From Actinoplanes nipponensis (lineage in GTDB: Bacteria; Actinomycetota; Actinomycetes; Mycobacteriales; Micromonosporaceae), in assembly GCF_016862275.1 (NCBI RefSeq), contig NZ_BOMQ01000018.1, forward strand, positions 1 through 64,000: 64,000 bases of DNA, read 5' to 3'. The notes under the pieces were generated by a model. That model ran no database searches, was not told the origin of the DNA, and saw nothing but the letters and a program-made list of their open reading frames with translations. This document shows positions 8,319 through 16,520 of the stretch, in pieces. Position numbers and translations under genes: made by a program. The first letter of the stretch is position 1, and each line of letters opens with the position of its first letter.

Positions 8319-8989
8319 GCCGTGTCGCGCCGGACCGTGACGGCCCGGTCCGGGTGCTGCTGGTGGACGACGACGCGCTGGTCCGGGCCGGGCTGACGAT
8401 GATGCTGGAGGCGTTCGACGGCATCGAGGTGGCGGGCGCGGTCGCCGACGGCACCGAGGTCGCCGCCGCCGTCGGCGCCCATCGCCCGGACGTGGTGCTG
8501 ATGGACATCCGGATGCCCGGCCTGGACGGGCTCAGCGCCACCGAGGCGCTGCGCCGGCGCCGGGAACCGCCCGAGGTGATCGTGCTGACCACCTTCGACA
8601 CCGACGCGCACGTGCTGCGGGCGCTGCGCGCCGGGGCCAGCGGCTTCCTGCTCAAGCACACCCCGCCGGCGGAGATCGCCGGCGCGGTCAGGCGGGTGGC
8701 GGCCGGTGAGCCGATGCTGTCGCCGGAGGTGCTGCGCCGGATGATGGACCGCCTGGCCGCCGCCGAGCGGGATCCGGGACGCGACCGGGCCCGCGCGGCG
8801 CTGCGGCTGCTGAGCCCGGGCGAGCACGACGTCGCGCTGCTCGTGGCGCAGGGCCGTACCAATCAGGAGATCGGTACGGCCCTGCGGATGAGCACGGCCA
8901 CGGTGAAGGCGTACGTGTCGCGCATCCTCACCAAGCTCGACCTGACCAACCGCGTGCAGGTCGCCCTGCTGGTGCACGACGCGCGTTAG
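8315..8989 (+). CDS. LuxR-type response regulator
   Basis: A 224-residue NarL/FixJ-type regulator. The receiver domain holds the acidic pair in LLVDDD, the phospho-acceptor aspartate in VVLMDIRMPG, a threonine in VLTTFD and the lysine in GFLLKH. The C-terminal LuxR helix-turn-helix is LLSPGEHDVALLVAQG through VKAYVSRILTKL. The GTG at 8315 overlaps the kinase stop as GTGA, the style seen at other operons here; a GTG at 8306 is possible. It converges with the GH130 gene, overlapping by 4 bp. Confidence 0.93.
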   Translation: MSRVAPDRDGPVRVLLVDDDALVRAGLTMMLEAFDGIEVAGAVADGTEVAAAVGAHRPDVVLMDIRMPGLDGLSATEALRRRREPPEVIVLTTFDTDAHVLRALRAGASGFLLKHTPPAEIAGAVRRVAAGEPMLSPEVLRRMMDRLAAAERDPGRDRARAALRLLSPGEHDVALLVAQGRTNQEIGTALRMSTATVKAYVSRILTKLDLTNRVQVALLVHDAR

Positions 8990-10488
8990 ACCACCGGGAC
9001 CATCGCGGCCAGCAGGTCGTCGAGCGGGATGCTGGCGAAGCCGACCCGGACGTCGCTGGCCCCGTACGGCAGCCAGAACCGGCCCCCGTGCACCAGCCCG
9101 CCGCAGGAGTAGACGACGTTGGGCACGTACCCCTCCCGCTCGGTCTCGTCCGGCTCCAGCAGCCCGTGCGGCAGGTCGGCCAGCACCCGCTCCGGGTTGT
9201 CGAGGTCGAGCAGCATCGCGCCGATCACGTACCGCCGCATCGGGCCCACGCCGTGGGTCAGCACCAGCCAGCCCGCCGGGGTCTCCACCGGGGACCCGCA
9301 GTTGCCGACCTGGATCAGGTCCCAGCCGCGGTGCGGCGCCAGCAGCGGCACCGCCTCCTGCCAGCGGTTCTGCGCGTCGCGGGTGCTCAGCCCGAGGGTC
9401 TCGCCGTCGGAGCGGCACAGCGCGAGCTGCCGCCCGTCGACCGCCCGCGGGAACAGCGCCATGCCCTTGTTGCGGGCCGCCGGGCCGCGCAGCGCGGTGA
9501 CCTCGAAGTGCCGCAGGTCGCGGGTCTGCATCATCCGGCCGGCGATGTGCCGCCCGTCGTACGCGGTGTAGGTGGCGTGGTAGGCCGTGCGCCCGTCGGG
9601 GTCCTGGACCTGCACGAAGCGCGCGTCCTCCATGCCGTTGCTCTCCGCCGGGGTGGCCGGCCACAGCACCCGCTCGTGCAGCGGCACGGCCGCCGGGAAG
9701 GTCATCGCGTAGTCGCTGGCCACGATGCGCCGGATGGCCTCCAGCGTCTCGTTCGCGGTGGGCCGGGCCAGCAGCTCGCCGGGCAGGTGGCCGAGGACGT
9801 CCTCGAACTCCTCGTCGTCGTAGCGCTCGGGCAGCGAGGACAGCACCGTGGCGGTGATCTCGTTGTCCAGGTCCTCCTCGGCCAGGCCGGCGGCGAGCAG
9901 GTCGCGCTGGTGCTTGGCCCCGACCCGCTGGCCGATCATCAGCGGGCCGTCGCGGTCCTCGAGCCGGATGGTGTCGTCCGGGCCGAGCACGGCCGAGCAG
10001 AAGCCCACCGAGGAGATGTGCCCCTCACCGATCTGCCGCAGGCTGATGGCCGTGCGCAGCTCGCCCGGCGCGAGATCGCTCTGGTCGGGGTGCGGGACCA
10101 TCGACGGGTTGCACAGCGCCGCCGCCTCGACGGCGAACTCGTGACTGAAGTACGCCCCGATCAGCGCCCGGGCGCTCGGTGACAGCTCGATGTCCGGCGG
10201 CACCCGGTGGTGCACCAGGTCGTAGTGGTGCTGGAAGGTGGCGCAGATGTCGTGGTGGCGGCCGGAGAACCGGGCCAGCACGTCGTCCAGCAGCCGGCTG
10301 ATCTCGTCCTCGTCGAGCTGCAGGATCCGCTCGATGATCAGCGACGCGCGGTTCTGGCCGAGCTGGGCATCCTCGCCCGGCACGAACAGTTTGATCACGA
10401 CCCGGCGGTCGTCGGGCTGCATCGTGAGGGCGTGCCGGAGGACGAGAGTGGTGGTCCGGACGTCGCGGGGATCCAGGGTCGCGGTCAT
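8986..10488 (-). CDS. GH130 family glycosidase/phosphorylase
   Basis: A 500-residue protein whose last 280 residues are the GH130 five-bladed propeller: SNGMEDARFVQ, ARNKGMALFPR, GNCGSPVETPAGWLVLTHGV and EREGYVPNVVYSCGG. Characterised GH130 enzymes act on beta-mannosides, either by phosphorolysis or by hydrolysis. Residues 1-220 form a long helical extension before the propeller. It is the third gene of an operon with a six-hairpin glycosidase and a GT4 enzyme, overlapping the former by 4 bp, which suggests building or turnover of a mannose-containing glycan. Substrate is inferred from family only. Confidence 0.9.
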   Translation of the reverse strand: MTATLDPRDVRTTTLVLRHALTMQPDDRRVVIKLFVPGEDAQLGQNRASLIIERILQLDEDEISRLLDDVLARFSGRHHDICATFQHHYDLVHHRVPPDIELSPSARALIGAYFSHEFAVEAAALCNPSMVPHPDQSDLAPGELRTAISLRQIGEGHISSVGFCSAVLGPDDTIRLEDRDGPLMIGQRVGAKHQRDLLAAGLAEEDLDNEITATVLSSLPERYDDEEFEDVLGHLPGELLARPTANETLEAIRRIVASDYAMTFPAAVPLHERVLWPATPAESNGMEDARFVQVQDPDGRTAYHATYTAYDGRHIAGRMMQTRDLRHFEVTALRGPAARNKGMALFPRAVDGRQLALCRSDGETLGLSTRDAQNRWQEAVPLLAPHRGWDLIQVGNCGSPVETPAGWLVLTHGVGPMRRYVIGAMLLDLDNPERVLADLPHGLLEPDETEREGYVPNVVYSCGGLVHGGRFWLPYGASDVRVGFASIPLDDLLAAMVPVV

Positions 10489-11567
10489 GAAGGTCCGCCT
10501 GACGGTCGGGTCGCGCGCCGCCCGGCCAGCGCGCGAGCGTGCTGGAGGGTCGAGACGAGCGCGAGGGTGGATTCGGCGCCTTGGTTCAGATTAGGGCCAT
10601 CCGGCGTCAATCCGTCGAATCCGCCACCGGTGCGGGGGTCGTACATGACGGCGCCGGCGTCGTTGTCGCCCAGGAACCAGGCGATGGCCTGGAACAACGG
10701 CGCGTCCCAGCGTTCGTCGCCGGTGACCGCGGCCGCGGTGGCGCAGGCGTCGGCGGTGGCGGCCGCCTCGATGGCCTGCTGGTCGTAGCGGTGCCGGGGC
10801 ACGCCGGGCCGCCACCCGCCGACCGGCACGGTGGACAGATGGCCGTGGTGCTCCTGCATGCGGCAGAGCCAGCCGAGCATCCGCAACCCGTCGGTGAGCA
10901 GCGGCTCGTCGCCGAGCAGGTCGCCGGCCTGGATGAGCACCTCGGCCAGGGCCGGGTTGGCGTAGGTCAGCTCGCGTTCCGGCCACACCCATTCCGGGTC
11001 GGAGTCGGGCAGCCCGATCACTGTGGCCGCGTCGCCGAGCAGCTCGGCCGCCAGCCCGGCACGCGGGTCGTCGCGCAGCACCTCGGCCGCGCCCAGCCCG
11101 GCGAAGGCCATCGCCCGGGGCCAGGGTGAGCGCTGCCGGGCGGCGACCGCGAAGGCGGTGCGCGCCTCGGCCCTGATCCACGGCACCGCGCAGCGGCCGG
11201 CGGCCGTGCCCAGCGCCCACACCGCGCGCCCCCACCAGTCGCCCAGCGCGGGCTCGTCCAGCCAGCGCCGGTCGTAGCCGAGCCGGTTGCGGCACCGGCC
11301 GTCGGTGGCCAGCGCGTGGGTGAGGAAGGCCAGGTAGCGCTCGGCCAGGCCGGTCACCAGCGCGGTCGGCTGCGGTTCGCGCGCGGCGACCAGCAGCCCG
11401 CGGGCTACGTCGTCCACGCAGTAGCCGTGCTCGCGCCGCGGTATCGCGTTGCGGGCGTGTTCCAGCAGCCCGGTGTCGTCGGAGAGGCGGGCGATCTGGG
11501 ACCAGTTGGGTTCGGGAGCGTCGACGAGCCGGATCGGCGGCGGCACCAGCCGCAGGGAGACGCTCAC
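10485..11567 (-). CDS. Predicted six-hairpin (alpha/alpha) glycosidase-like protein
   Basis: A 360-residue soluble protein with repeated helical hairpins and conserved aromatic/acidic segments, including REHGYCVDDVARGLLVA near residue 47, GRCRNRLGYDRRWLDE, SDPEWVWPERELTYANPALAE and PTGGW-like repeats. The pattern fits an (alpha/alpha)6 toroid, the fold of many glycoside hydrolases and epimerases; such proteins often accompany GT4 and GH130 genes. It lies between a GT4 gene (upstream, GTGA overlap) and GH130 (downstream). Catalytic residues and substrate cannot be named. It may be annotated elsewhere only as hypothetical or as glycosyltransferase-associated. Confidence 0.65.
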   Translation of the reverse strand: MSVSLRLVPPPIRLVDAPEPNWSQIARLSDDTGLLEHARNAIPRREHGYCVDDVARGLLVAAREPQPTALVTGLAERYLAFLTHALATDGRCRNRLGYDRRWLDEPALGDWWGRAVWALGTAAGRCAVPWIRAEARTAFAVAARQRSPWPRAMAFAGLGAAEVLRDDPRAGLAAELLGDAATVIGLPDSDPEWVWPERELTYANPALAEVLIQAGDLLGDEPLLTDGLRMLGWLCRMQEHHGHLSTVPVGGWRPGVPRHRYDQQAIEAAATADACATAAAVTGDERWDAPLFQAIAWFLGDNDAGAVMYDPRTGGGFDGLTPDGPNLNQGAESTLALVSTLQHARALAGRRATRPSGGPS

Positions 11568-12715
11568 GCGGGTACGCGGGCGGTGACGGGCGTGCGGCTG
11601 CGCACCAGGCGGGCGGCGAGCGCCTGGTAGCGGGCGGCCACGGCGGGCCAGCGCAGCGTCGGTCCGCCGGCCAGCCCGCCCAGCTGGTGGGCCGGGTCCG
11701 GGCTGGCCAGCAGGCGCCGGATCGCCGTCGCCATGGCCGCCGGGTCCTGGTGCGGCACGAGCAGGCCGGGGCCGTCGGCGAGCAGCTCCACGGCGTGCGG
11801 GAACTCGGTGGCGACCACGGGCACGCCCGCGCCGACCGCCTCGATGAGCACACCGGAGGTGACCTGCTCGGTGGAGTCGTACGGCAGCACCACCACGTCG
11901 GCCGAGCGGATCAGCCGGCTCAGCGTCGCCTGGTCGTGGTAGACGTCGTCCCACCGCACGAGCTCGGCGACGCCCAGCTCGGCCGCCAGCGCCTTCAGCG
12001 ACTCCCGGTAGACGTCCCCGTGGTGCTCCAGCACCTTCGGGTGGGTCCGCCCGGCGACGGTGTAGGTGGGCGCCGGGTCGAGGTCGCGCAGCAGGGCCAG
12101 CGCCCGCAGCGCCCACTCGATGCCCTTGCCCGGTCCGAGCAGGCCCCAGGTGAGCAGGTGCGGGACGTCGTGGGTCTCGCGCGGGGCGCTGGAGTGGCTG
12201 CCCGCGCCGTGCGGGATGACCGTCACCTTGCCGGCGTCGACGCGGTAGCCGGCGGTCAGGCGCTGCCGGGCCGTGTCGGTCATGGTGACGACCGCGTCGG
12301 CGGCCGCCACGATGCGCTCCAGCACCGTGCGCTGGTGCGGCGAGGGCGTGCTCAGCACGGTGTGCAGCACCACGATCGTAGGGACCTTGAGCGTGCGCAG
12401 CAGCGGGAGGATCTCGTCGCCGTCGTCGCCGGGGTAGATGCCGTACTCGTGCTGCACGATCGCGACGTCGAAGCGGTTCAGGACGTTGGCCGCGGCCACC
12501 CAGCCGCCCGGGTCGTCGGTGTGCCAGGTGTGGGCCACGCGGGGCGCCGTACGGTCGACCGCCAGCCCGCCCCCGACGGCGTCGGCGGAGAGCAGCCGGA
12601 CCACTCCGCTGCCCGGCGCCCCGCCGGTCAGATGACTGGCGAGGGCCGCGCTGAACGTCGCCAGACCGCACTGGGTCGGGGGATAGGTGCTCAGGAAACC
12701 GTAGGTGGCGGGCAT
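11564..12715 (-). CDS. GT4 family glycosyltransferase
   Basis: A 383-residue retaining glycosyltransferase with a GT-B fold. The N-terminal domain begins GFLSTYPPTQCGLATFS, a glycine-rich loop typical of GT4 enzymes, and contains AIVQHEYGIY. The C-terminal donor domain has VTVIPHGAG, a GLLGPGKGIEWAL loop and the E-x7-E type segment VLIEAVGAGVPVVATE. The start at MPATYGF is supported by AAAGG 8 nt upstream; the frame is open further but with poor coding character. It is first in a three-gene operon with the glycosidase-like and GH130 genes. Confidence 0.9.
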   Translation of the reverse strand: MPATYGFLSTYPPTQCGLATFSAALASHLTGGAPGSGVVRLLSADAVGGGLAVDRTAPRVAHTWHTDDPGGWVAAANVLNRFDVAIVQHEYGIYPGDDGDEILPLLRTLKVPTIVVLHTVLSTPSPHQRTVLERIVAAADAVVTMTDTARQRLTAGYRVDAGKVTVIPHGAGSHSSAPRETHDVPHLLTWGLLGPGKGIEWALRALALLRDLDPAPTYTVAGRTHPKVLEHHGDVYRESLKALAAELGVAELVRWDDVYHDQATLSRLIRSADVVVLPYDSTEQVTSGVLIEAVGAGVPVVATEFPHAVELLADGPGLLVPHQDPAAMATAIRRLLASPDPAHQLGGLAGGPTLRWPAVAARYQALAARLVRSRTPVTARVPA

Positions 12716-12863
12716 TGACGGGCCTTTCTGATCAGGAGGCTGCCTCCCCGCAGCACGGACCGGCGCGCGCGGGCGTGGAGCGTGAGCGCACGCTTCCTCT
12801 TTCGGCGGCGACTGACGAGAAAATGCCGCAATTCGGTAATAAGACATTAACAAGAAGGACTGT
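12716..12863 (-). promoter_or_regulatory. AT-rich leader and promoter region of the glycan operon
   Basis: The segment 12800-12850 is conspicuously AT-rich against the surrounding DNA, with TTGTTAATG and TTATTACCGAATTG on the minus strand. It is the only plausible promoter region for the three minus-strand genes downstream. A -35/-10 pair could not be assigned with confidence. Confidence 0.45.
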
Positions 12864-13865
12864 TCAGCCGACCAATTCCCGGTAAATCGCCAGGTAGTCG
12901 TCGACCATCCGGTCCGCGCCGAAACGCGAGCGGGCCCGCGCCCGGCAGGCCGCCCGGTCCAGCCCGGCCAGGCCCGCCACGGCGGCCACCGCCTGGTCCA
13001 CGTCGTCGACCAGGCGCCCGGTGACGCCCTCGTCCACGACCTCCGGCATCGAACCCTTGCGGTACGCCACCACGGGCGTGCCGCAGATCATCGACTCCAC
13101 CACGGAGAGCCCGAACGGCTCGGCGAACAGGATCGGGTGCAGCAGCGCCGCGCTGCCGCCGAGCACCGCCGCGCGCTCGTCCGGCCCCACCGAGCCGAGG
13201 TAGACCACCCGGTCGCCGTCGATGTGCGGGGCCACCTGCTCGGCGAAGTAGCGCTGGTCCTGCACGATGCCGCACAGCGTCAGCCGGCGGCCGGCGCGGC
13301 GGGCGATCTCGATGGCGGTGTGGGTGCCCTTGTCCGGGTGGATCCGCCCGAACGCCACCAGGCCGTCCCCGCCGTCGGGGTCGAAGGGCAGGCCGGTGAG
13401 GTCCACGCCGTGATGGACGGTGGCCAGGTAATCGAGGTCGGGGGAGCGGTCGGCGTCCGAGATGGAGACGAAGTGCGAGCGGCCGCGGCGGTACGCCGGC
13501 AGGATGTTCGGGCCGGAGAAGCCGTGCACCGTGGTCAGCATCGGCGCCCGGCAGTGCGCGGAGAACGCCAGCGGCAGCCAGTCGAGGTGGTTGTGCACCA
13601 GGTCGAAGTCGCCCGAGCGCTCCAGCGCGTACGAGACGTGCAGCGCCTCCCAGACCCGGCCGTCGATCTCGGGGGTGTCCTCGTAGCCGCTCGGGCAGAC
13701 GCCGTCGAGTGTGGCCTTGGTGACCGAGTCGAGCGTGGCGAACAGCGTCACGTCCACCCCGCGGGCGGTCAGCCCCTCGGCGAGCAGACCGGTGATCAGC
13801 TCCCAGGGTCCGTAGTGAACCGGCGGCGTGCGCCAGGCGATCGGTCCGAGCAGGGCCACCCTCAT
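12864..13865 (-). CDS. GT4 family glycosyltransferase
   Basis: A 333-residue GT-B glycosyltransferase. It starts MRVALLGPIAWRTPPVHYGP, has VHNHLDWLPLAF in the acceptor domain, GRIHPDKGTHTAIEIARRA as the donor-domain loop, and the nucleotide-sugar binding segment ILFAEPFGLSVVESMICGTP. This subgroup is common in actinobacterial glycogen-like or exopolysaccharide loci. It has its own promoter: CATACT lies 7 nt before the ATG, with no ribosome-binding site. It is divergent from the GH13 gene. Donor and acceptor are unknown. Confidence 0.9.
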   Translation of the reverse strand: MRVALLGPIAWRTPPVHYGPWELITGLLAEGLTARGVDVTLFATLDSVTKATLDGVCPSGYEDTPEIDGRVWEALHVSYALERSGDFDLVHNHLDWLPLAFSAHCRAPMLTTVHGFSGPNILPAYRRGRSHFVSISDADRSPDLDYLATVHHGVDLTGLPFDPDGGDGLVAFGRIHPDKGTHTAIEIARRAGRRLTLCGIVQDQRYFAEQVAPHIDGDRVVYLGSVGPDERAAVLGGSAALLHPILFAEPFGLSVVESMICGTPVVAYRKGSMPEVVDEGVTGRLVDDVDQAVAAVAGLAGLDRAACRARARSRFGADRMVDDYLAIYRELVG

Positions 13866-13926
13866 GGGCCCCAGTATGGGAGCGGATCCGGTGTTTCGGG
13901 CGGGGTTCCCGTGTTAAAGAGTGACT

Positions 13927-15624
13927 ATGCAGAACCCCTGGTGGCACAGCGCCGTCGTTTACCAGATCTATCCGCGCAGCTTCGCCGACGCCGACGGCGA
14001 CGGCATGGGCGACCTGCGCGGCGTCATCGACCACCTGGACCACATAGCGGGCCTGGGCGTCGACGTGATCTGGCTGTCCCCGGTCTACCCGTCGCCGCAG
14101 GACGACAACGGCTACGACATCAGCGACTACCAGGGCATCGACCCGGTCTTCGGCGACCTGGCCGACTTCGACGAGCTGCTGGCCGGCGTGCACGCGCGCG
14201 GCATGAAGCTGATCATGGACCTGGTGGTGAACCACAGCTCCGACGAGCACCCGTGGTTCGCCGAGAGCCGCTCGTCGAAGGACAACCCCAAGCGCGACTG
14301 GTACTGGTGGCGGCCGGCCCGCGAGGGCATGCAGCCCGGCGCGCCCGGCGCGGAACCGACCAACTGGGGGGCGGCGTTCGGCGGGCCGGCCTGGGAGTAC
14401 GACCCGGCCACCGGCGAGTACTACCTGCACCTGTTCAGCCGCAAGCAGCCCGACCTCAACTGGGAGAACCCGCAGGTCCGGGCGGCGGTCCACGCGATGA
14501 TGAACTGGTGGCTGGACCGTGGGGTGGACGGCTTCCGGATGGACGTCATCAACTACATCTCCAAGGACACGGCGCTGCCCGACGGCCCGGTGCGGCCCGG
14601 CGTCGCGTACGGCGACGGCTCGGCGTCCTACATGAACGGTCCGCGGATCCACGAGTTCCTGCACGAGATGCACACGCGGGTCTTCGCCGGCCGCGGGCAA
14701 CTGCTGACCGTCGGCGAGATGCCCGGCGTGACGATCGACGAGGCGACGCTGTTCACCGACCCGGCGCGGGCCGAGGTCGACATGGTCTTCCAGTTCGACC
14801 ACGTCTGGGTGGACCGGGGCGCGGACCCGTGGCTGCTGCAGCCGCTGCAGCTGACCAAGCTCAAGGCCATCCTGGGCCGCTGGCAGACCGGGCTCGCCGG
14901 ATCCGGCTGGAACAGCCTCTACTGGAACAACCACGACCAGCCCCGGGTGGTGTCCCGCTTCGGCGACGACTCGCCGCGCTACCGGGAGCGCTCGGCGAAG
15001 ATGCTCGGCGCGGTGCTCCACCTGCACCGCGGGACGCCGTACGTCTACCAGGGCGAGGAGCTCGGCATGACCAACGCGCCCTTCGCGTCGATCGCCGACT
15101 TCCGCGACATCGAGGCGCTGGGCCAGTACGCGCAGGCCGTGGAGCAGGAGGGCCGCTCGCCGGAGGACGTGCTGACCGTGCTGCGGGCCCGCGGGCGGGA
15201 CAACGCCCGCACCCCGATGCAGTGGGACGCGTCGCCGCACGCCGGCTTCACGACCGGCACGCCGTGGCTGGCCGTGAACCCGAACTATCCGCAGATCAAC
15301 GCGGTGGCCGCGGTCAAGGACGAGGACTCGGTCTACCACTTCTACCGCAGGCTGATCGAGCTGCGGCACGAGGAGCCGGCGGTGGTCTACGGCGACTTCC
15401 GGATGCTGCTGCCGCACGACGAGCGGCTGTACGCCTTCACCCGGACCCACGAGGCCACGACCCTGCTGGTCATCGGCAACTTCTCGGGCGAGACGGTACG
15501 GGCCGAGATCGACGACGCCGCGGCCTGGGAGTCAGCGGAACTGCTGCTCACCAACGCCGCGGCGCCGCGGGGCCTGGTGCTGGAGCCGTGGCAGGCCGTC
15601 GTCTACCGCCGGGTCAGGCCGTGA
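13927..15624 (+). CDS. GH13 family alpha-glucosidase (oligo-1,6-glucosidase type)
   Basis: A 565-residue TIM-barrel enzyme of the alpha-amylase clan. Conserved regions are DVIWLSPVYPSPQDDNGYD, LIMDLVVNHSSDEHPW, the nucleophile Asp206 in DGFRMDVIN, acid/base Glu264 in LLTVGEMPG, and Asp337 in YWNNHDQPR. The absence of a signal peptide indicates intracellular hydrolysis of imported maltose- or isomaltose-type oligosaccharides. The ATG was chosen over a GTG six bases earlier because it begins the canonical QNPWWHSAVVYQIYPRSF N-terminus. It is divergent from a GT4 gene; no ABC sugar transporter is nearby. Confidence 0.93.
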   Translation: MQNPWWHSAVVYQIYPRSFADADGDGMGDLRGVIDHLDHIAGLGVDVIWLSPVYPSPQDDNGYDISDYQGIDPVFGDLADFDELLAGVHARGMKLIMDLVVNHSSDEHPWFAESRSSKDNPKRDWYWWRPAREGMQPGAPGAEPTNWGAAFGGPAWEYDPATGEYYLHLFSRKQPDLNWENPQVRAAVHAMMNWWLDRGVDGFRMDVINYISKDTALPDGPVRPGVAYGDGSASYMNGPRIHEFLHEMHTRVFAGRGQLLTVGEMPGVTIDEATLFTDPARAEVDMVFQFDHVWVDRGADPWLLQPLQLTKLKAILGRWQTGLAGSGWNSLYWNNHDQPRVVSRFGDDSPRYRERSAKMLGAVLHLHRGTPYVYQGEELGMTNAPFASIADFRDIEALGQYAQAVEQEGRSPEDVLTVLRARGRDNARTPMQWDASPHAGFTTGTPWLAVNPNYPQINAVAAVKDEDSVYHFYRRLIELRHEEPAVVYGDFRMLLPHDERLYAFTRTHEATTLLVIGNFSGETVRAEIDDAAAWESAELLLTNAAAPRGLVLEPWQAVVYRRVRP

Positions 15625-15760
15625 TGGTGTCCCAGGAGAAGGCCAGCAGCGCGAAGGCCGCGCCCAGCAGGGCCAGCGAGACGCCGCGGGTGCCGATCGG
15701 CAGCGCCGCGAGCACGAGCAGGATGACGGCGATGATGTAGAACAGACCCTGGATGCTCAT
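15614..15760 (-). CDS. Small membrane protein, 48 residues
   Basis: A short frame with two hydrophobic stretches: LFYIIAVILLVLAALPIG (residues 6-23) and VSLALLGAAFALLAFSW (residues 27-43), separated by a TR turn. That is the profile of a two-helix inner-membrane micro-protein. The ATG is preceded by GAGGAACACC. Its 3' end overlaps the convergent GH13 gene by 11 bp. Similar short hydrophobic proteins are common in actinobacteria and have no assigned role. Confidence 0.65.
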   Translation of the reverse strand: MSIQGLFYIIAVILLVLAALPIGTRGVSLALLGAAFALLAFSWDTITA

Positions 15761-15853
15761 TGGTGTTCCTCAATTCGTGTGGGGGATGCGGCGCGGCATG
15801 TACCCCCGGGTCGCGCCGCGCCAAACCACCGTGACCATCCTGACGCACGCCGG

Positions 15854-15859
15854 GATACT
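15854..15859 (+). promoter_or_regulatory. -10 box of a leaderless promoter (methyltransferase)
   Basis: GATACT lies 6 nt before the ATG at 15866. No Shine-Dalgarno sequence is present, so the transcript probably starts at the ATG. Confidence 0.5.
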
Positions 15860-15865
15860 GGGATC

Positions 15866-16519
15866 ATGACGACCCGGATCCGCGAGACCCGCCGGCGGCT
15901 CGCGCGCGAGGGGCCGGTCCGCACCCGGCCCGTCGAACGCGACTTCGAGACGATCAGCCTGCCGGAGGCCGACTGCGACCGGCTCCGTGACCTGCTGCTG
16001 GCGGAGCGGGCGGAGACGGTCGTCGAGGTCGGTCTGGCCTACGGCAGCTCGGCGCTGGCGATCGGCGAGGCGCTGGTGGCCGCCGGCCGGCCGCGCCCCC
16101 GGCACGTGGTCATCGATCCCTTCCAGCGCAGCATCTTCTCGGACGCGGGCTGGGACGTGCTGTGCGCCGCGGGCCTGGCGGCGATCAGCGAGCTGCTCAC
16201 GGAGTGGTCGTCGACCGCGCTGCCCCGGCTGCTCGCCGGCGGCCTGGTCGCGGACGCGGCCTTCGTGGACGGCAGCCACCGGTTCCACGAGGTCTTCGTC
16301 GACCTGTACTTCCTGCGCAAGCTGGTCCGGCCCGGCGGGCTGGTCGTCCTGGACGACACGGACGCGCCGTCGGTGGGCGCGGCCGTGCGCTACTACGAGC
16401 GGAACCTGGGCTGGACCGAGATCCCGGACGCCTTCGCGGGCGGCACGGCGGGCCGGTGCCGGGCGTACCGGCTGCCTGCTGCCGTGACCGAGCCGCCCTT
16501 CGAGGACTTCGTGCCCTGA
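15866..16519 (+). CDS. Class I SAM-dependent methyltransferase (Methyltransf_24 type)
   Basis: A 217-residue methyltransferase. VVEVGLAYGSSALAIGEAL (about residues 52-70) is motif I, HVVIDPFQ is motif II, DAAFVDGSHRFHEVFVDL is the acidic motif IV, and LVRPGGLVVLDDTD completes the core. This subtype includes O-methyltransferases and glycan-modifying enzymes. No neighbouring substrate gene is apparent. The ATG gives a compact protein with the expected N-terminal helix; a frame extending upstream has no start with support. Confidence 0.85.
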   Translation: MTTRIRETRRRLAREGPVRTRPVERDFETISLPEADCDRLRDLLLAERAETVVEVGLAYGSSALAIGEALVAAGRPRPRHVVIDPFQRSIFSDAGWDVLCAAGLAAISELLTEWSSTALPRLLAGGLVADAAFVDGSHRFHEVFVDLYFLRKLVRPGGLVVLDDTDAPSVGAAVRYYERNLGWTEIPDAFAGGTAGRCRAYRLPAAVTEPPFEDFVP

Positions 16520-16520
16520 G

